A stretch of 57,087 nucleotides of DNA from Seminavis robusta (Eukaryota; Bacillariophyta; Bacillariophyceae; Naviculales; Naviculaceae). Below, piece by piece: positions 31,011 through 43,637 of the stretch (position 1 is its first letter; each line of letters opens with the position of its first letter). The notes beneath the pieces were generated by a model. The model worked only from the letters and a program-made list of their open reading frames with translations. It searched no databases and was not told the DNA's origin. Made by a program: the position numbers and the translations under genes. Where the stretch lies: assembly GCA_903772945.1 (NCBI GenBank), contig CAICTM010000601.1, forward strand, positions 1-57,087, given 5' to 3'.

Positions 31011-31484
31011 ATGCTTCTCATCACAAGAGACAATCTCTACAACTCCAGTCTGTTAGCCAGCTTTCTTTGGTTTGGAGCTGGGTTTCACTTTTTTACCATT
31101 CAAAGGACCAAAGCGGGGGAGCTTTTGGTCCCCAAATCCCAACGACGTTCTCCCATCTATCCAACGTTGGTGGCCACGGGCCCCTTCTTGGGAGGATTCA
31201 ATGGAGCTTGGGCATTGCTGTGTGGAATTTTACTAGGAATTCGATACCAAGAACTCGATCTTTTTGAAGCACCAGGAGAACGAATGGTGATTCTGGGTGT
31301 AATTTCGTCGGCTCACTTTTCGCAGTTTCTGGGCAATGTCCCGATCTTGGTGAATGGGGAAAGAAGAGGAGAAACCTATTGGCCGGTTCTATCGGGGCAA
31401 ATGATGTATATCTTTTTTGTGGATCTGGTACAAGCGGCGTTGGCGGCTGTTGCTGCAGGGGCACAATTCTTTTCAACAGAGTGA
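31011..31484 (+). CDS. Small multi-span membrane protein, unknown
   Basis: 157 aa, single exon. It shows about four hydrophobic spans (about 12-32, 53-75, 92-112 and 128-150). The second loop holds a GPFLGGFNGAW patch, and the C-terminus ends in a hydrophobic, Ala-rich span. No family recognised. The start is the first ATG after the shared 222-bp spacer. Confidence 0.65.
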   Translation: MLLITRDNLYNSSLLASFLWFGAGFHFFTIQRTKAGELLVPKSQRRSPIYPTLVATGPFLGGFNGAWALLCGILLGIRYQELDLFEAPGERMVILGVISSAHFSQFLGNVPILVNGERRGETYWPVLSGQMMYIFFVDLVQAALAAVAAGAQFFSTE

Positions 31485-34197
31485 TAGCAGTACCTACCGA
31501 GTACCGAGGCTCAAAAGGGCGTTGGAACTGGGTATCGGTGTCAAGTGGAATGGAATTGTGTGCGTTTATGTGCTCGGCAAGAAAGCCCGCAGTCAAGGCC
31601 GTTCGGATAGATGAAAATTAACCGGCAAAACGAAGATGTAGGAAGAGTTTGAGCATGCTGCTCGCGATCTTGGCGGCTACTGGTACAGTACATACCGATC
31701 TAGCTGGAGAGGACTTCTTAGCAAACCTTGGTACTTGCCCATGGTGCCGATCGGTGGCTTCAATCAAGGAGCCATTCTATTAGATGGGAACGAAGCCGCC
31801 AACTGTGGGAGGGCAATGGTTCCGACGAAAGAAGGGCACATGGAAGAAAAGAAGGGCAACCTGCAATCAAGTTGTAGGCAATGGCTAATGACTAGCTACC
31901 AGCTTTGGGCATGTTGCTGTGGTGGAAAGCCAAGGGCAAAGGTCTCTCTGTAGATAAACTTTCCTACTCTAGACCCCCTTGAACAGGTCGTCTCCCTGCA
32001 CGGTGTACAACTACTTACACCAGAGTATATAGAGTAAGGAAGCAAACGGAGGAAAGCGAAGGGCAATACTCACTCAGGGGCAGAGAAGAACTTCACTTGG
32101 AGTAAATTATTTACGTTTTGCTAGCTAGCTGGCAAGAGCTCTAGCAAGTTGCTACTCAGTACCGTACATGTATGTACGAAGCCAGCGGATCGAATGCATT
32201 CAGGTGGCCGCACCAGACTGCCTTGATGTTCACACCTCCTACCGTACCGTACCGGTACGGTACCTGCTGAAGTCAACGCAAACACGTCCAAGCGAGTTTC
32301 AATACGAGTGGCTGATCCTGGTCTGGCTGGGCTTGGACCTGGACTGGCGATGGCAATCTGGCTAGAGACAGCCATGCGTCTTTTAAACACCCAGGGAGTC
32401 ATAAAAGAAGCAGTTTGGAGCCGACTTCTTTCTTGGCAGGTCGGGTCAGGTCAGGTCAGGTCAGGTCAGGCCAGGAAGAACTAGTGCTCTCCGGCACTCT
32501 GAAGCGAAGCAAGTAGGGCCTACATGGTGATTCGATGGTTGCATGTAGTGAAAAGGCTCATCTAGCTGGTACTGAAGCAGCATCCCAACTCATTACCGTA
32601 CCGGCCGCCACAGCATCGCAACTCCGCCCACTACAGCATCCCAACGATTCTTTGAAGGAGCGAAGGAGCGAGGCAAGGCACTTTGGTAGCTGCAAGGAAG
32701 AGAGAGCAGCGGTGGGGCTATTGCTTGATTCTTTTGAAGATGGCCTGAGCGATGCATCAGCAGCTCTCCAGCCAGGTAGCTACAGAATACGGTTTGTTTA
32801 CTATTGCCTGGCTCTTTCTCTTTTTTTAAAAAGTTCAAGCCCAAGAGCGATCCGGATACGGGGGTGGGGAGCGAGCTATTAGCTGGCCCGCTGGCGAACC
32901 GGCTAGCAAAAACACAGGCAGTGTCCTTGAAGTTTGCCAAATCAATAGAATCAACACTCTCTGACGATGGGATTCCTCCCAGCGCGTTGTGCGTATGTAC
33001 TTTGCACTTTGCAGGTCCCTGGCCTTTTATTACCGGTACTTTATCCCTCTCCGAACGTCAGCTGCGGGACGCAATAACTGCAATAAGATCCAGCATCACG
33101 ATGGGGTGCGGTTGCTTTGTGTCTGGGTCTGCGTGGTGGTTATCCAGTGGTCGAATGTCGACTGAATAACTCAGGAGGTTGCCACGTTGCCACCGCTACT
33201 ACTAGTAGAGCTAGCCGACCTACCCACATCACTATCATGGCGTTTGTATATCACTCTCTCATGGCGTTTGTACATGTACCGACTACCAGGTACCGGTAGC
33301 TAGACTACTTCCGTGCATGTAGTCGCCTCTGTACAATCCAGAAGCAGGACCAAGAAAGTGAGGGTTTCATTCCATAAACCACAATCTATGCCGAATAAAT
33401 GGATAAATGCAATATTTCTCTTGGAACATTGGCTGAGTCACTCTCTGTAGACTTGAGTAGGATCACTGTGGTATGACATTTTGGCTGTGGTACAGCTGCT
33501 CCTCCACCAGTGACCGCGCCCTTGGCAACCACTTCATCAGGCTCCACAGTTGACAGTACCACATGTAGACTAGCTAGCTACGGAGTACTCCAGTACTGAG
33601 TAAAGAGTAAAGACTCCGAATTCAGCCCCTCACACCTCCTATCCTCCATTCTCCATTCCAAATTCCAATCATAGCAGCTTCATAGCAAACCGGCGGAAGC
33701 ACTTGTACGTTGCAACTACTGAGTAGGTTTTTACAGCGTTGTCGCAGTTTTCAGAATGACCTTTCAGAAAGTCATTTTGAATTCTCTTTATAATAGTGTT
33801 CCGCTTGGCCGAAATGCGACTGTGGCAAATTTAGTAGAGCATCGTTAGTTCTAGGGATGTTCCGGTATGCAATGACAATTTGGCTGATTCCCTTACTGTA
33901 CCGGTAGACCCTTCTTCACTTGAATTTGAACATTTGAACTACTCCAAGAAAAAGAGTGCACGAAGAATTATCCACCGTCTCACTGTGTCAGATCGAAAGC
34001 GAAGCTCCCAAAATGACCCTCACCTGCAGGAAGGCCTGAGAAGCTGGCCTTCGTAAAAAGAATCGCAACTCTCCTTGATGGTTTGTTGAGAAACAACTAC
34101 ACCTTGTTCAAACCTACTTCCACCTTCATTGTTACAAACTGCAACACTCTAACACCCAAGAAGGTATTGTCATCTCTGTATTTTGTTTGAAGTAAGC
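31485..34197. other. Long intergenic region
   Basis: No gene recognised. It contains a (GGTCA)n tract at about 32444-32471, a cluster of TACCGGTA-type palindromes at 32160-32260, and single copies at 33031, 33290 and 33898. The last 100 bp lead into the cyclase gene. Confidence 0.6.
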
Positions 34198-37100
34198 ATG
34201 ACGCATCCCAAGCTAGAGAACGTCCTGGAAGAGACGGGAGAGCCCTCCACCACTTCGAGTGAAGGAGGCAGCGGCCTTGGATTGGAAAGCCATGCCCACG
34301 AGGAATCGATGGAGACCAAACTCGCCACGTTGGAGGAGTCAAGCTATGACGAAGAAGACGACTCATGGTCTGACGATGACACGACGACGAATGAAGAGTC
34401 GTCTCATCGTTCAGCGTCCAAACACGGTAGTATCTCCTCTGTCACATCGGCAGCCTTGGGCATTGGGCTTGGCATCCCACGCTACATTCTGGCGTCCAAG
34501 TGGCTCGTCGCTGCCGTCCTCGTGGGCTGCATGGTACTGGTCAGCTTCCTGAGCTTCAAGTACACCACCGGGGAAGAGCAAGCAGGGTTTGAAGATCAGG
34601 TGAGTTGAATTGAGTTGAATGCGATTAGTGCAGTGCAGTGCAGCCAAGAGCCGGCACACGCATGATTGTTCAACCTCTAACCTTTGTGATAACCTCCCAT
34701 CACTCTGCAGTTCCATGACTATGCCGACGAGATTATCGACCAGGCGACCGCCAACGTGGCTGCCAGCTTTAGGGTCCTTTCCAGCTTTGGCAAGACTGCT
34801 ACGTCCTTGGCTCTGTTTGCCAACGAATCCTTGACCTGGCCGCAAATGACACTACCACACTTTGAAACTCGCGCCAGTGATTTCCTCTTCATCTCCAAGG
34901 CGCAACAAGTGGCGTTTGCCCCACTTGTCAGCGACACACAACGATCTATCTGGGAGTCCTACGCTCAAACCAACCAGCAGTGGCTTCAAGAAGGCATTGA
35001 CTTTGAGTACCTGCAGCGCAGCGAGGATCAAGCTTGGAACGAAACAGACGTCCCGCGTCAGGCCCAACCCATTCCGGCATCCATTTGGAAGTACGTGCAG
35101 AACAACATGCCCATGGTGGAAAAGCCACAGTCCTCCGGATACTTGCCCCTCTGGCAAACCTATCCTCCTCCTCGCGAATCCATCCATGTCAACTACAATC
35201 TTCTGAGCAACCCCATGTTCGCCGACCTCGTCACCACCGTGTCGTCGACTCGCAGCGGCGTGCTGTCGGGAATCACGAATGACGACTTGGCGCTCTTCCA
35301 AGATGAAACTGCAGAGCCTTGCCCGAAGAGCGTTTTGCTGCAACCCGTCTTTGAATCCTTTGAGGCCGGTTCCGCCATTGTTGCCGTCGTCTTTGAACTG
35401 CTCTCGTGGGGCGAGATCTTTAAAGGGATTCTCCATGATGCCGCAACACCCGTCATGTGTGTTCTTCATGATTCCTGTGGCAATTCGTCCTACAGCTACC
35501 AAGTTTCGGGAATGGAGACGACGTTTCTGGGAGTCGGAGATTGGCACAATGACAAGTTTGAAAGCCTCGCCGTTGCCTCCAACCTGACATCACCCAGCAA
35601 CGTGTGCTCCTTTACACTTCAAGTCTATCCTACCGATGAAATGGAAGAAGCTTTTCATACATCCATGCCTCTCTACATCACACTGGCGGTCGTTGCTGTA
35701 TTTTCCTTTACCTCCCTCGTCTTTCTTCTCTACGACCTGGTCGTCCAGCAACAGCACTCCACCTTGGTGGCAGCCGCCACGAAAACCACCGCCATTATCG
35801 GGAATCTCTTTCCTCAAGAAGTACACGAACGTTTATTCTCATCCACCTTGGCCGCTGACAAGTCTCATGCCGCCCCAAAGTTCAAAATGATGTCAATGAT
35901 CTCTGAAGAAGACAGGCAAAAGGGGGCCGCTGCAGGAACAGCCGACACGGCTATGGAGGAAGGAAAGAAGAAGAAAGATGCCCCCATTGCAGATTTGTGG
36001 CCTGATTGCACCGTACTGTTTTGTGATATCTGTGGTGAGTCAAAACATGCACTGATGAAAACGTCCAAAATAGTTCCTAAGTTCATCTCACCCCATTTGC
36101 TTGGTTTGTAGGATTCACGGCGTGGTCATCAGTCCGACAACCAACGCAGGTCTTCCACTTGCTCGAAAGCGTATGTTGAAAGGAAATACCAAACACCAAC
36201 TTGCAAAGCTTTGAAGGCATTTCTCATCCAATCGCAATCGCCGTCTTTAGGTTTACAATGAATTTGATACTATTGCTCATAGGCGGAACGTCTTCAAGGG
36301 TCAGTTAATTGATGGGTTGCTGTGGGTTGGGAGAATGGTATGTGAGAAAGAGATTGAGTAAACCGCAGTTGAAGAGAATTGGTGGCACATTCATAATTTT
36401 GCTCACGAATCCTTCTTGTACCCCCCAGACTATTAGCGGGAAAGTATATGCTCACATCACTTTCTTTTTGTCCGAGCCCAGTGGAAACAATTGGGGACAG
36501 CTACCTTGCGGTAAGCAGTTTGCCAGACCATCATGCGTCAATATTGCTTGTTCTCTTCTCATCTGAATCTGATGTATGTTGCATGATTGGCCTCGTACAG
36601 GTAACAGGACTGCCAAGTAAGTGCTATCTGGCTTCACAAGCGCAAGCCCCCAGCTGCCATGTCTCCTTGACTGACTCGTCATCCATCTCCCCCACACCAC
36701 AGCACCAAGAGAGGATCATGCAGTTGTGATGGTGAAGTTCGCATACGATTGCCTTACGAAGATGCAGGCTACAGCCCAGGCTCTGGAGCTGGAGCTTGGC
36801 CCCGGAACATCAGAATTGACGGTAAGCGCCCTTAGAACTCCGGAAGACATTCAGGATCATGTGGCTCACTCAAGCTTTTGACCCAAATGGTAGATGAGAT
36901 TTGGTTTGCACAGGTAAGGATCGAAGGAGAAATCAGCACACAGGAGGAAACGCAAATGGACGCTCACTCAATTTGACCCCACCTGCCTCGTCGGATAGTG
37001 GCCCAGTAACAGCGGGTGTCTTGAGAGGGGAGAAGACTCGGTTCCAGCTCTTTGGTAAGTAGGAAACTGCATTGCCTTAGATCAAGCGGTCCATCTATGA

Positions 37101-39886
37101 ATGTCTGCTCACCAGCTTCATCATCTTTGAACGCTTTTACCCAAGGTGACACAGGTACGGATTACGATTCCGATCGGCCCAACATATGCTCTGCATCGTT
37201 GCCTTTTAGAGCTTAATATTGTTTCATTTTCGGTGATTGTGCAGTCAATACAGCAAGCCGTATGGAGAGCACCGGGGAGCGCAGTAAGATCCAGGTCTCC
37301 CAAGAGACAGCCGATCTTCTGATTGCAGCTGGTCGTGATAAGTGGCTTACTGCGAGGGACACGAAAGTGTTGGCAAAGGGTACGAATGTGCCGCGTGTGT
37401 GTGCTTCAACCTCTTGCTTCCCCTAATGAGTTGTTCTTTTCATGAACACGCTTCTACGAAGGTAAAGGAAAGCTCCAGACCTATTGGTGTCATCCAAGAG
37501 CACATGGATTCGAAAGGAGCATGTCCGAGATGTCTGATGTGATGCAGGTAGCAACACCACGTCCAAGCTTGAGTTCAGGAATGAACATGAAAAGCTTGGC
37601 GATCCTACATGACACGATTGCGTCTGCGGATGGCCTGGGTGAAGGTAGAAAGCGATCTGTGCATTGGATCTCCGAAATATTGCACAAGATCTTGAAGCAG
37701 ATCCTTGCACGTCGATCTGCATCTGGCTGGAACATCATGCTGATCAAGAAGATGAACGATGCTCCTTCCAGCATCGTCGCACCTAATGGCGATGAAGGCA
37801 GACTTGCTATTGATGAGGTAAAAGACATTATCATGCTCCCCAAGTTTGACAGAGCGATGGTGAGAAAAGAAGCCGATTCCTCCTCCGTCAAGATACCTGC
37901 ACCTGCTTTGGAGCAACTGGACAACTACATCTCGCAGGTAGCGCTCCTGTATAGAGACAATGCATTTCACAATTGTGAGTCGAGGCAACCACATGTCTTG
38001 GCTCGACCGGCAAGACTAATCCAAATGCTTGCTCACGCTCTCATTCCTTTACTCCAACTCCCTGCAGTCGACCATGCAACACATGCCACAATGGGGGTTT
38101 CAAAACTGTTGGCACGAATTGTCCAGCCAGAACTGGATTACACCAAGGATAAGGGACGGCATTTTGAGTCCAAGAGGTATGTTGCCTGCCTGATGCTAAC
38201 TGTGTGTGTGATTCGATTGATTGATTCGGCCAAGTGTCTCACTCTTCTCTGAACTGTTCTCATCTTGAATCGAATCAATTGAATGTCAGACACGGTATGT
38301 ATTTCCTTGCTTCACATCAGGGTGCAAACAAAAGCTGAAGCTGTCTCACCAGTTGAATTCTTCGCTCCTTCCTACTCTGTCTGTGTTGGCCTCCTCGACC
38401 ATCAAACCTATGCAGATCATACATATGGTATGTTAGTGGAAAATTGTCTCTTGTTCTCTATATTACAGAGTCACTCAAATAATGATGTTGCCTGTTTCTC
38501 CAACTTTCAGGCATTACTTCGGACCCTCTGACTCAGTTCGCATGTGTATTTGCCGCCCTTATCCATGATGCGTAAGTAGTTCCGGTGTCACGTCCGGGTG
38601 GGCATTTGTACTCTATAGTTTTCTAACATTGCGAGAATTGCAATGACCTGCCACAGTGACCATCCTGGGTGCCCGAATGTTTCCTTGGTCAACGAGCAAA
38701 CAGAACTGGCGGTGAAGTATGAAAACAGAAGTGTAGCAGAGCAGGTGAGACACAGAATGGAACTCAAAGTATCGTGGTTGGTTGGGATCTTGCGACTAGG
38801 AGCTCATTGCTTCTCCTCCAATGTGTAGAATTCCTTCGACTTGTGCTGGAACATGCTCATGGATGACAAGTACAAGGATTTGCGATCGTGCATTTACGCA
38901 ACAGATGAGGAGGGGAAACGATTTAGACAGGTACGTTGACTATGTCGACCTCCTTCCCCCTTGGTCCTGTCTCTCACTTCACTACTTATGCCACTCTTGT
39001 TACAATAGCTCGTCATTAATAGCATCATTGCAACGGACATTTCCGACAAGACACTTAGTGCGCAACGCAAGGCACGGTGGATGAAGGCATTCCACAGCCA
39101 GTCTGCGGATGGGGACGCAGACGGCGATTACGAGGAATCAAATGAAGAGGCCGTCAACAGAAAGGCCACAATTGTGGTGAGTGCCTTGTTGCGAACCTTG
39201 CCAAGTCTCGACCCTTCCGTTTTCTCATCATGAGCTGGTTGTTTATCAAAACCCCACAGATTGAACATCTCATCCAAGCATCGGACGTGGTACACACAGT
39301 AAGTCACAAATCCTGTGGAAGTTGTAGCTTTGAGAAGTTGTGAACTCATCACAGACTGATTCAATTAAATCTGTCGGACAGATGCAACACTGGCATATCT
39401 ACATCAAATGGAACGAGGTAAGAAAGTGAAGGCTTATTTCCCAGTCCTTGTCCTAGTAATTGCTGCCGTGGGCTTAGTCAATGTTCTACTTTGTTTCGTT
39501 TCCTCCGACAGAAACTTTTCCAGGAGATGCACCAGGCCTTCTTAGATGGCAAAGTAGAAAAGGACCCGTCCGGTATGTGCAGTAGAGACGAAGAGTTTGC
39601 ATGCCATTCACGTTCCACCATCCTCACACGCACGTTCGTTCCTCCAGAATCGTGGTATGAAGGCGAGCTGGGGTTCTATGACTTCTATATCATACCTTTG
39701 GCCAAGAAGCTCAAGGAATGTGGTGTCTTCGGTGTGTCGAGTGCGGAGTACCTCAACTATGCCACGGCAAACAGAAAGGAATGGGAGGTGCGAGGCAGAG
39801 AGGTTGTTGCTGGCTATGTCGCCAAGTACGCCAAAAAGTCTGGCAAGACGAAGTCGGCAAGGGATCTTTGGAGAGGCAAACCATAG
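34198..39886 (+). CDS. Transmembrane guanylyl cyclase fused to cyclic-nucleotide phosphodiesterase
   Basis: I resolve 23 exons with GT-AG introns that keep one frame of 3651 nt (1216 aa): 34198-34599, 34711-36034, 36112-36170, 36251-36299, 36482-36510, 36601-36616, 36703-36821, 36894-36913, 36999-37054, 37146-37154, 37245-37379, 37462-37974, 38068-38176, 38290-38294, 38416-38427, 38511-38571, 38657-38744, 38829-38930, 39009-39176, 39260-39298, 39382-39417, 39512-39572, 39648-39886. Order: acidic N-terminus, TM helix (about 103-122), a 350-residue outer domain, second TM helix, class III cyclase (metal Asp in LFCDICGFTAW and in VETIGDSYLA; transition-state NTASRMES), then a PDE domain with HNFDHATHATM, HDHTYGITSDP and the signature HDADHPGCPN. 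It would make and hydrolyse a cyclic nucleotide in one chain. Glu in FKVET suggests GTP; the second specificity site is Gln. Confidence 0.93.
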
Positions 39887-40051
39887 AGGCTGTGTAATGT
39901 GCTCGATGAATATTATAATGTATTTTTGAATGTTTCGGCCCACAAGTTCTGAGAGTTTTGGGTTCCTGTAACATGCACAGCATGCATGAATAATACAGCC
40001 AACACAGATGCTGAAGGCAATCTATCGCGGATCTCCACAGGATGCAGCAAG

Positions 40052-42455
40052 CTAGACGATCTCAACCACCTCGCCCACGGACGACCCCACCGACGGATCA
40101 TCGAAGTCCCAGCCGTTGCTGCCGCTGTCCCAACCAGCGCTGTCGGAATCTCGAGAGTCGGTGCTGTCAGTATCGCTTGCCTCGTCCTTGTTAGGGCGGC
40201 GGTTCTTCAGGGCGGCAAGCGCGGCAACAAGGAGGAGCGCAATACTTGCAAGAACGGGGAGATAGATCTCCTTCGACAACTTCGAGCTGCTCGTCACCCC
40301 AGCTTTCGGTTTTGTCGAGGTCACCGAGCTCATTGTCGTTTTGACGGGAGAGCTTCCAGTCGGTCCCGAGGTACTTCCGGTTGCTCCTTGTGCTGCTGTG
40401 GCGGGGGAGCTCCCGGTTGTTCCCGATGTCGCAGTAGTTGCTCCAGGGACCATTTCGGTGTGCCCCGACAGGCTTCCAACCCCAGATGTTGCTCCAATTA
40501 CAATCGCCGCGGGGTTGCTTCCCTTGGTTGTGCAGTTACACATTCCTTCGATAGTGGAAAGGAATGTCTGCGAGATAATCACTTGATTGAGGATCTCTCC
40601 GGTTGCATCGTCGTCGACAACCATCACCAAAGGAATTCGTTCATCTCTGTTTAGGCAATCTGGCTCGTAGTTCCCGCCGTTGTCGCGGGCATCTTGAGCA
40701 ATCCCTTCAGCAATGCATTCCACACGACTGGACGCTCGGAACATGACATCGTCGTCGACAAGTTTCCAAACGGCGCCTTGCATCTCCCGCCAAGTGATTT
40801 CACCGCCTTGGTGGTGACAAAACAGTGAGTATGAGAGAAGCGAGAGGAACGAATACTAAATGAGTTATGAGGCACGTACCCGAGCAATCAGGAGTGGCAG
40901 GATACGTGTCGCCTGCCTCGTAGTTGTTGACCAGCCACGCCAAGTGGGGGAGATATTGGGGCTTGTCTATCGCGTTTGTATGAATGTCAGGGTCAAAAGC
41001 ACTGAAGACATCCATCTTGTATTGTTGTCCTTTTTGAATGGACCGCCCAACGTCAACACAAAAGCCGCTCGTGGTGATGGGGCTTCCAGCGGCTGCGTAT
41101 GGTGGATCATAAATGGTGATGGCAAAGTTGCCACTCTCGACGTCGTTGTATCCCACGTCGACAGTGATCTCTCGTGTGGTTTGCGCTAATTCATGGTCGA
41201 CTGTGCAGGTCGGAGAGTCGACAGAGTCTGAGGAAGAGGGCCAAAAGTGTGGAGTGGCGATTGTGGCTCGGTGGCAATCTTCGACGAAAGTCAGGTATCC
41301 CGAGGGGCTCTTGCCAGACGCACGGACACAGATATCATGACTTCCTCTGGCAAGATCCTTTGCCTGGACCTCAAAGTCGACCTGGACTGGCCCCTCCTGT
41401 TTGTAGGATGAAAGAGTGAAGGAGCGAAGGGAAGTTGAGGAAACAAAACATGTTCCTCGTCAAAGATCTACATCATTAACGGGAGCCCAACGGGAGCTTA
41501 CCAGCGGGAGTTGGACCTGAATTTCGCCCAAGCTTCGCAGAGGCCTGTAATATTCATCATCAATGGCGATCTCCAAGCTCGTCAGCTCCGTCGCGGTGAT
41601 GTCATGAACGATACCGAGAGGAGTGGTAGGGTCCGAGAGCGAGTGACAACTACCTCCGTTCCTTGGAGTTTCAGCGAAGCTGTTGTCTCCATCACAGTCG
41701 CGCGAACCCCCAAGAGCCACAGAGTGAACCATCGCATAAGTTCTACCGAGGACACCAGCGGACACAGCCACGCTCTTTTCTTGGGTGTTGGTGTCAGCGC
41801 CTTGATCAGGCAGGAGAGGCAGGAGAGTAGTGTTGCTGCTACCGGTACCGTGGCAAACACCATCCCCGGCAAAGACCACAACGATAGTCTCGGCAGCCCA
41901 GGGAGAGGAGTCATATATCATGGAAGCAGCCGTCTCCAAGGCTGTCATGCAAGATGCCTCACCACCAGCATGGTCCAAGGGACCACCATGGAGGGCTTCT
42001 TCAATGGCAACATTGTCAGGGTCTTGGAATTCAGTGACACTAATCGCGCTGGAGTTGAAGTTGATTACTCCAATCGCCTCCGCTGATCCGTCCGCGGTGA
42101 CTTCACCATGCAAGGAACGGAAGAACTCGGTGGTGCAGTCGGAGATTGTGCCACATTCCGCAACACTTTCATTGTTGTTCGTCCCAGACGAGTCGACGAT
42201 GAAGAGGTAAGCAACACGAGCATCTGCTGGGCCCACTTGGGCTTTGCCTGTCACGGACAAGCTCGCCGTATTTTCGTCGGCAGCCAAATCAATAGTAGAG
42301 TCAAGATCCGGGGACTGGATGTCTATCAGAAACTCAGCGCCATTGGACAAAACAGCTTTGTTCTCGTGGAGCTTTCTGGCCGCCGTAGCACCAATCGAAA
42401 GAACAAGGAGGGGTACAAAAGATATCTTCATGATCTTTGTTGGCGAACAAGTCAT
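40052..42455 (-). CDS. Secreted vWA-domain, single-pass membrane protein (adhesin-like)
   Basis: Three exons (42455-41502, 41396-40880, 40806-40052) sum to 2226 nt, 741 aa, with phase-consistent GT-AG introns. A signal peptide (MKISFVPLLVLSIGATA; the ATG at 42455 or 42431 starts it) precedes a von Willebrand A domain with a MIDAS-like FIVDSSGTNN and the later core strand TIVVVFAGDG. A Cys-containing beta-rich region follows, then a Ser/Thr/Gly/Ala/Pro stretch (ATSGTTGSSPATAAQGATGS) that looks heavily O-glycosylated. The end is a TM helix (IYLPVLASIALLLVAALAAL) and an acidic tail rich in Asp and Ser. The layout fits a surface adhesion or wall-anchoring protein; the partner is unknown. Confidence 0.88.
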
Positions 42456-43637
42456 CAGCGGAAAGCGGCAAAGAAGAGCTGTTAGTCAACAGAGACTTTG
42501 ATTGCAATGGTCAAGCCCCATCGCCTTGGTTACTTACTAGCTAGGGAGGTTCTCGAAGCACAATCCTGACGAAATAATGAGAAAGGCAAATGGGGTGCCA
42601 AGTGAAAACTTCTTGAAACTAATTCTGGAGTTTGGATTTCCCTAAAGATCCTTGAAACATGTTTCAGTAATTCTTTAAGCCCCGTTTCCGGACCATCCAG
42701 GTACGCGTACTATTTTTTAATAGTACGCACCAGCTACTGCAGTGGCACTCAGAAATTCAGACGGGGAAGAGATCTTTGGATCTTTTGAGGGGTTTCAATA
42801 ATCAGGGCCATTGTGAAAAGATCAGTCGTGATTTTCTCTGGTAGTCTATTTAGAGAGGTTTCTGCAGATTTACGCTGGACTCTGGTATTTCCACAGCGGT
42901 CCTGAAAGTTGTCACTCTTTCGTTCGTCACCTCTTTCTTTCAACCGTGTACCGTACGGTACAGGCACCGACATTACCTTTCCTCCAGACATGGATTCTAT
43001 ACCTGCGTCAGTCGTGATATCCGATGTGTATGTGGGTCCGTGTGCTTCAGTGCTCATGATCAGACACGGCCCCTCCTCCATCCAGAAAATGGCGTATGCA
43101 TACCGGTACAGTATGGGTGCGGTTCTGGCTATCCTACTCCGCATTAAAAAACTCGAAAGTGGAATTTTCTTGAAAGCACTTGGATTGCTTGGGAAACCTA
43201 GACTATCATAAAATTTCCTTCTGGACATCCCCAGCTAAAGTACTGTATGATATCATACGATTTTAGCAAAAAGTGACTGAATTAAGTAGTTTTACTCTTG
43301 ATCAGCACAAACTGTCGAATCGCCAAAACACAGGCTTTACTCTGTATGATATGTCTGGAGGATCATCTTGCGATCAAAATTTTAAAAATAGTCACCAACT
43401 TCCGAGATACCTGTCAATATCCAACCAATTGACCAACTGGTTACAGTCGTAGTTGTTGAATGGTGTTTGTCAGCAATGATGATGTTTTGAATGACAACGT
43501 CTTCCTTGGTTGAGAATCTGATAGTGTAGCTGGCTAAACAGTCCTGGCAGATGGCGAGCGTAAATTAGCACACATAGCAATCACCAGAAGTGCCCCCGTT
43601 TGAGCTGCAGTATTCTATGTATCTAGCTAGCTAGCAG
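42456..43637. other. Intergenic
   Basis: An open frame of 159 codons (42749-43228, minus) has no recognisable motif and contains a TACCGGTA palindrome that is otherwise mostly intergenic, so I do not call it a gene. A (CTAG)n stretch lies at about 43619-43634. Confidence 0.5.

Noticed and set aside
32444..32471. GGTCA repeat as hormone-response-like element
   Set aside because: A short simple repeat in a long spacer, with no promoter context to support function.
42749..43228. 159-codon minus-strand frame as a gene
   Set aside because: No motif, spans a TACCGGTA palindrome otherwise mostly found between genes, and has no neighbouring splice or start support.
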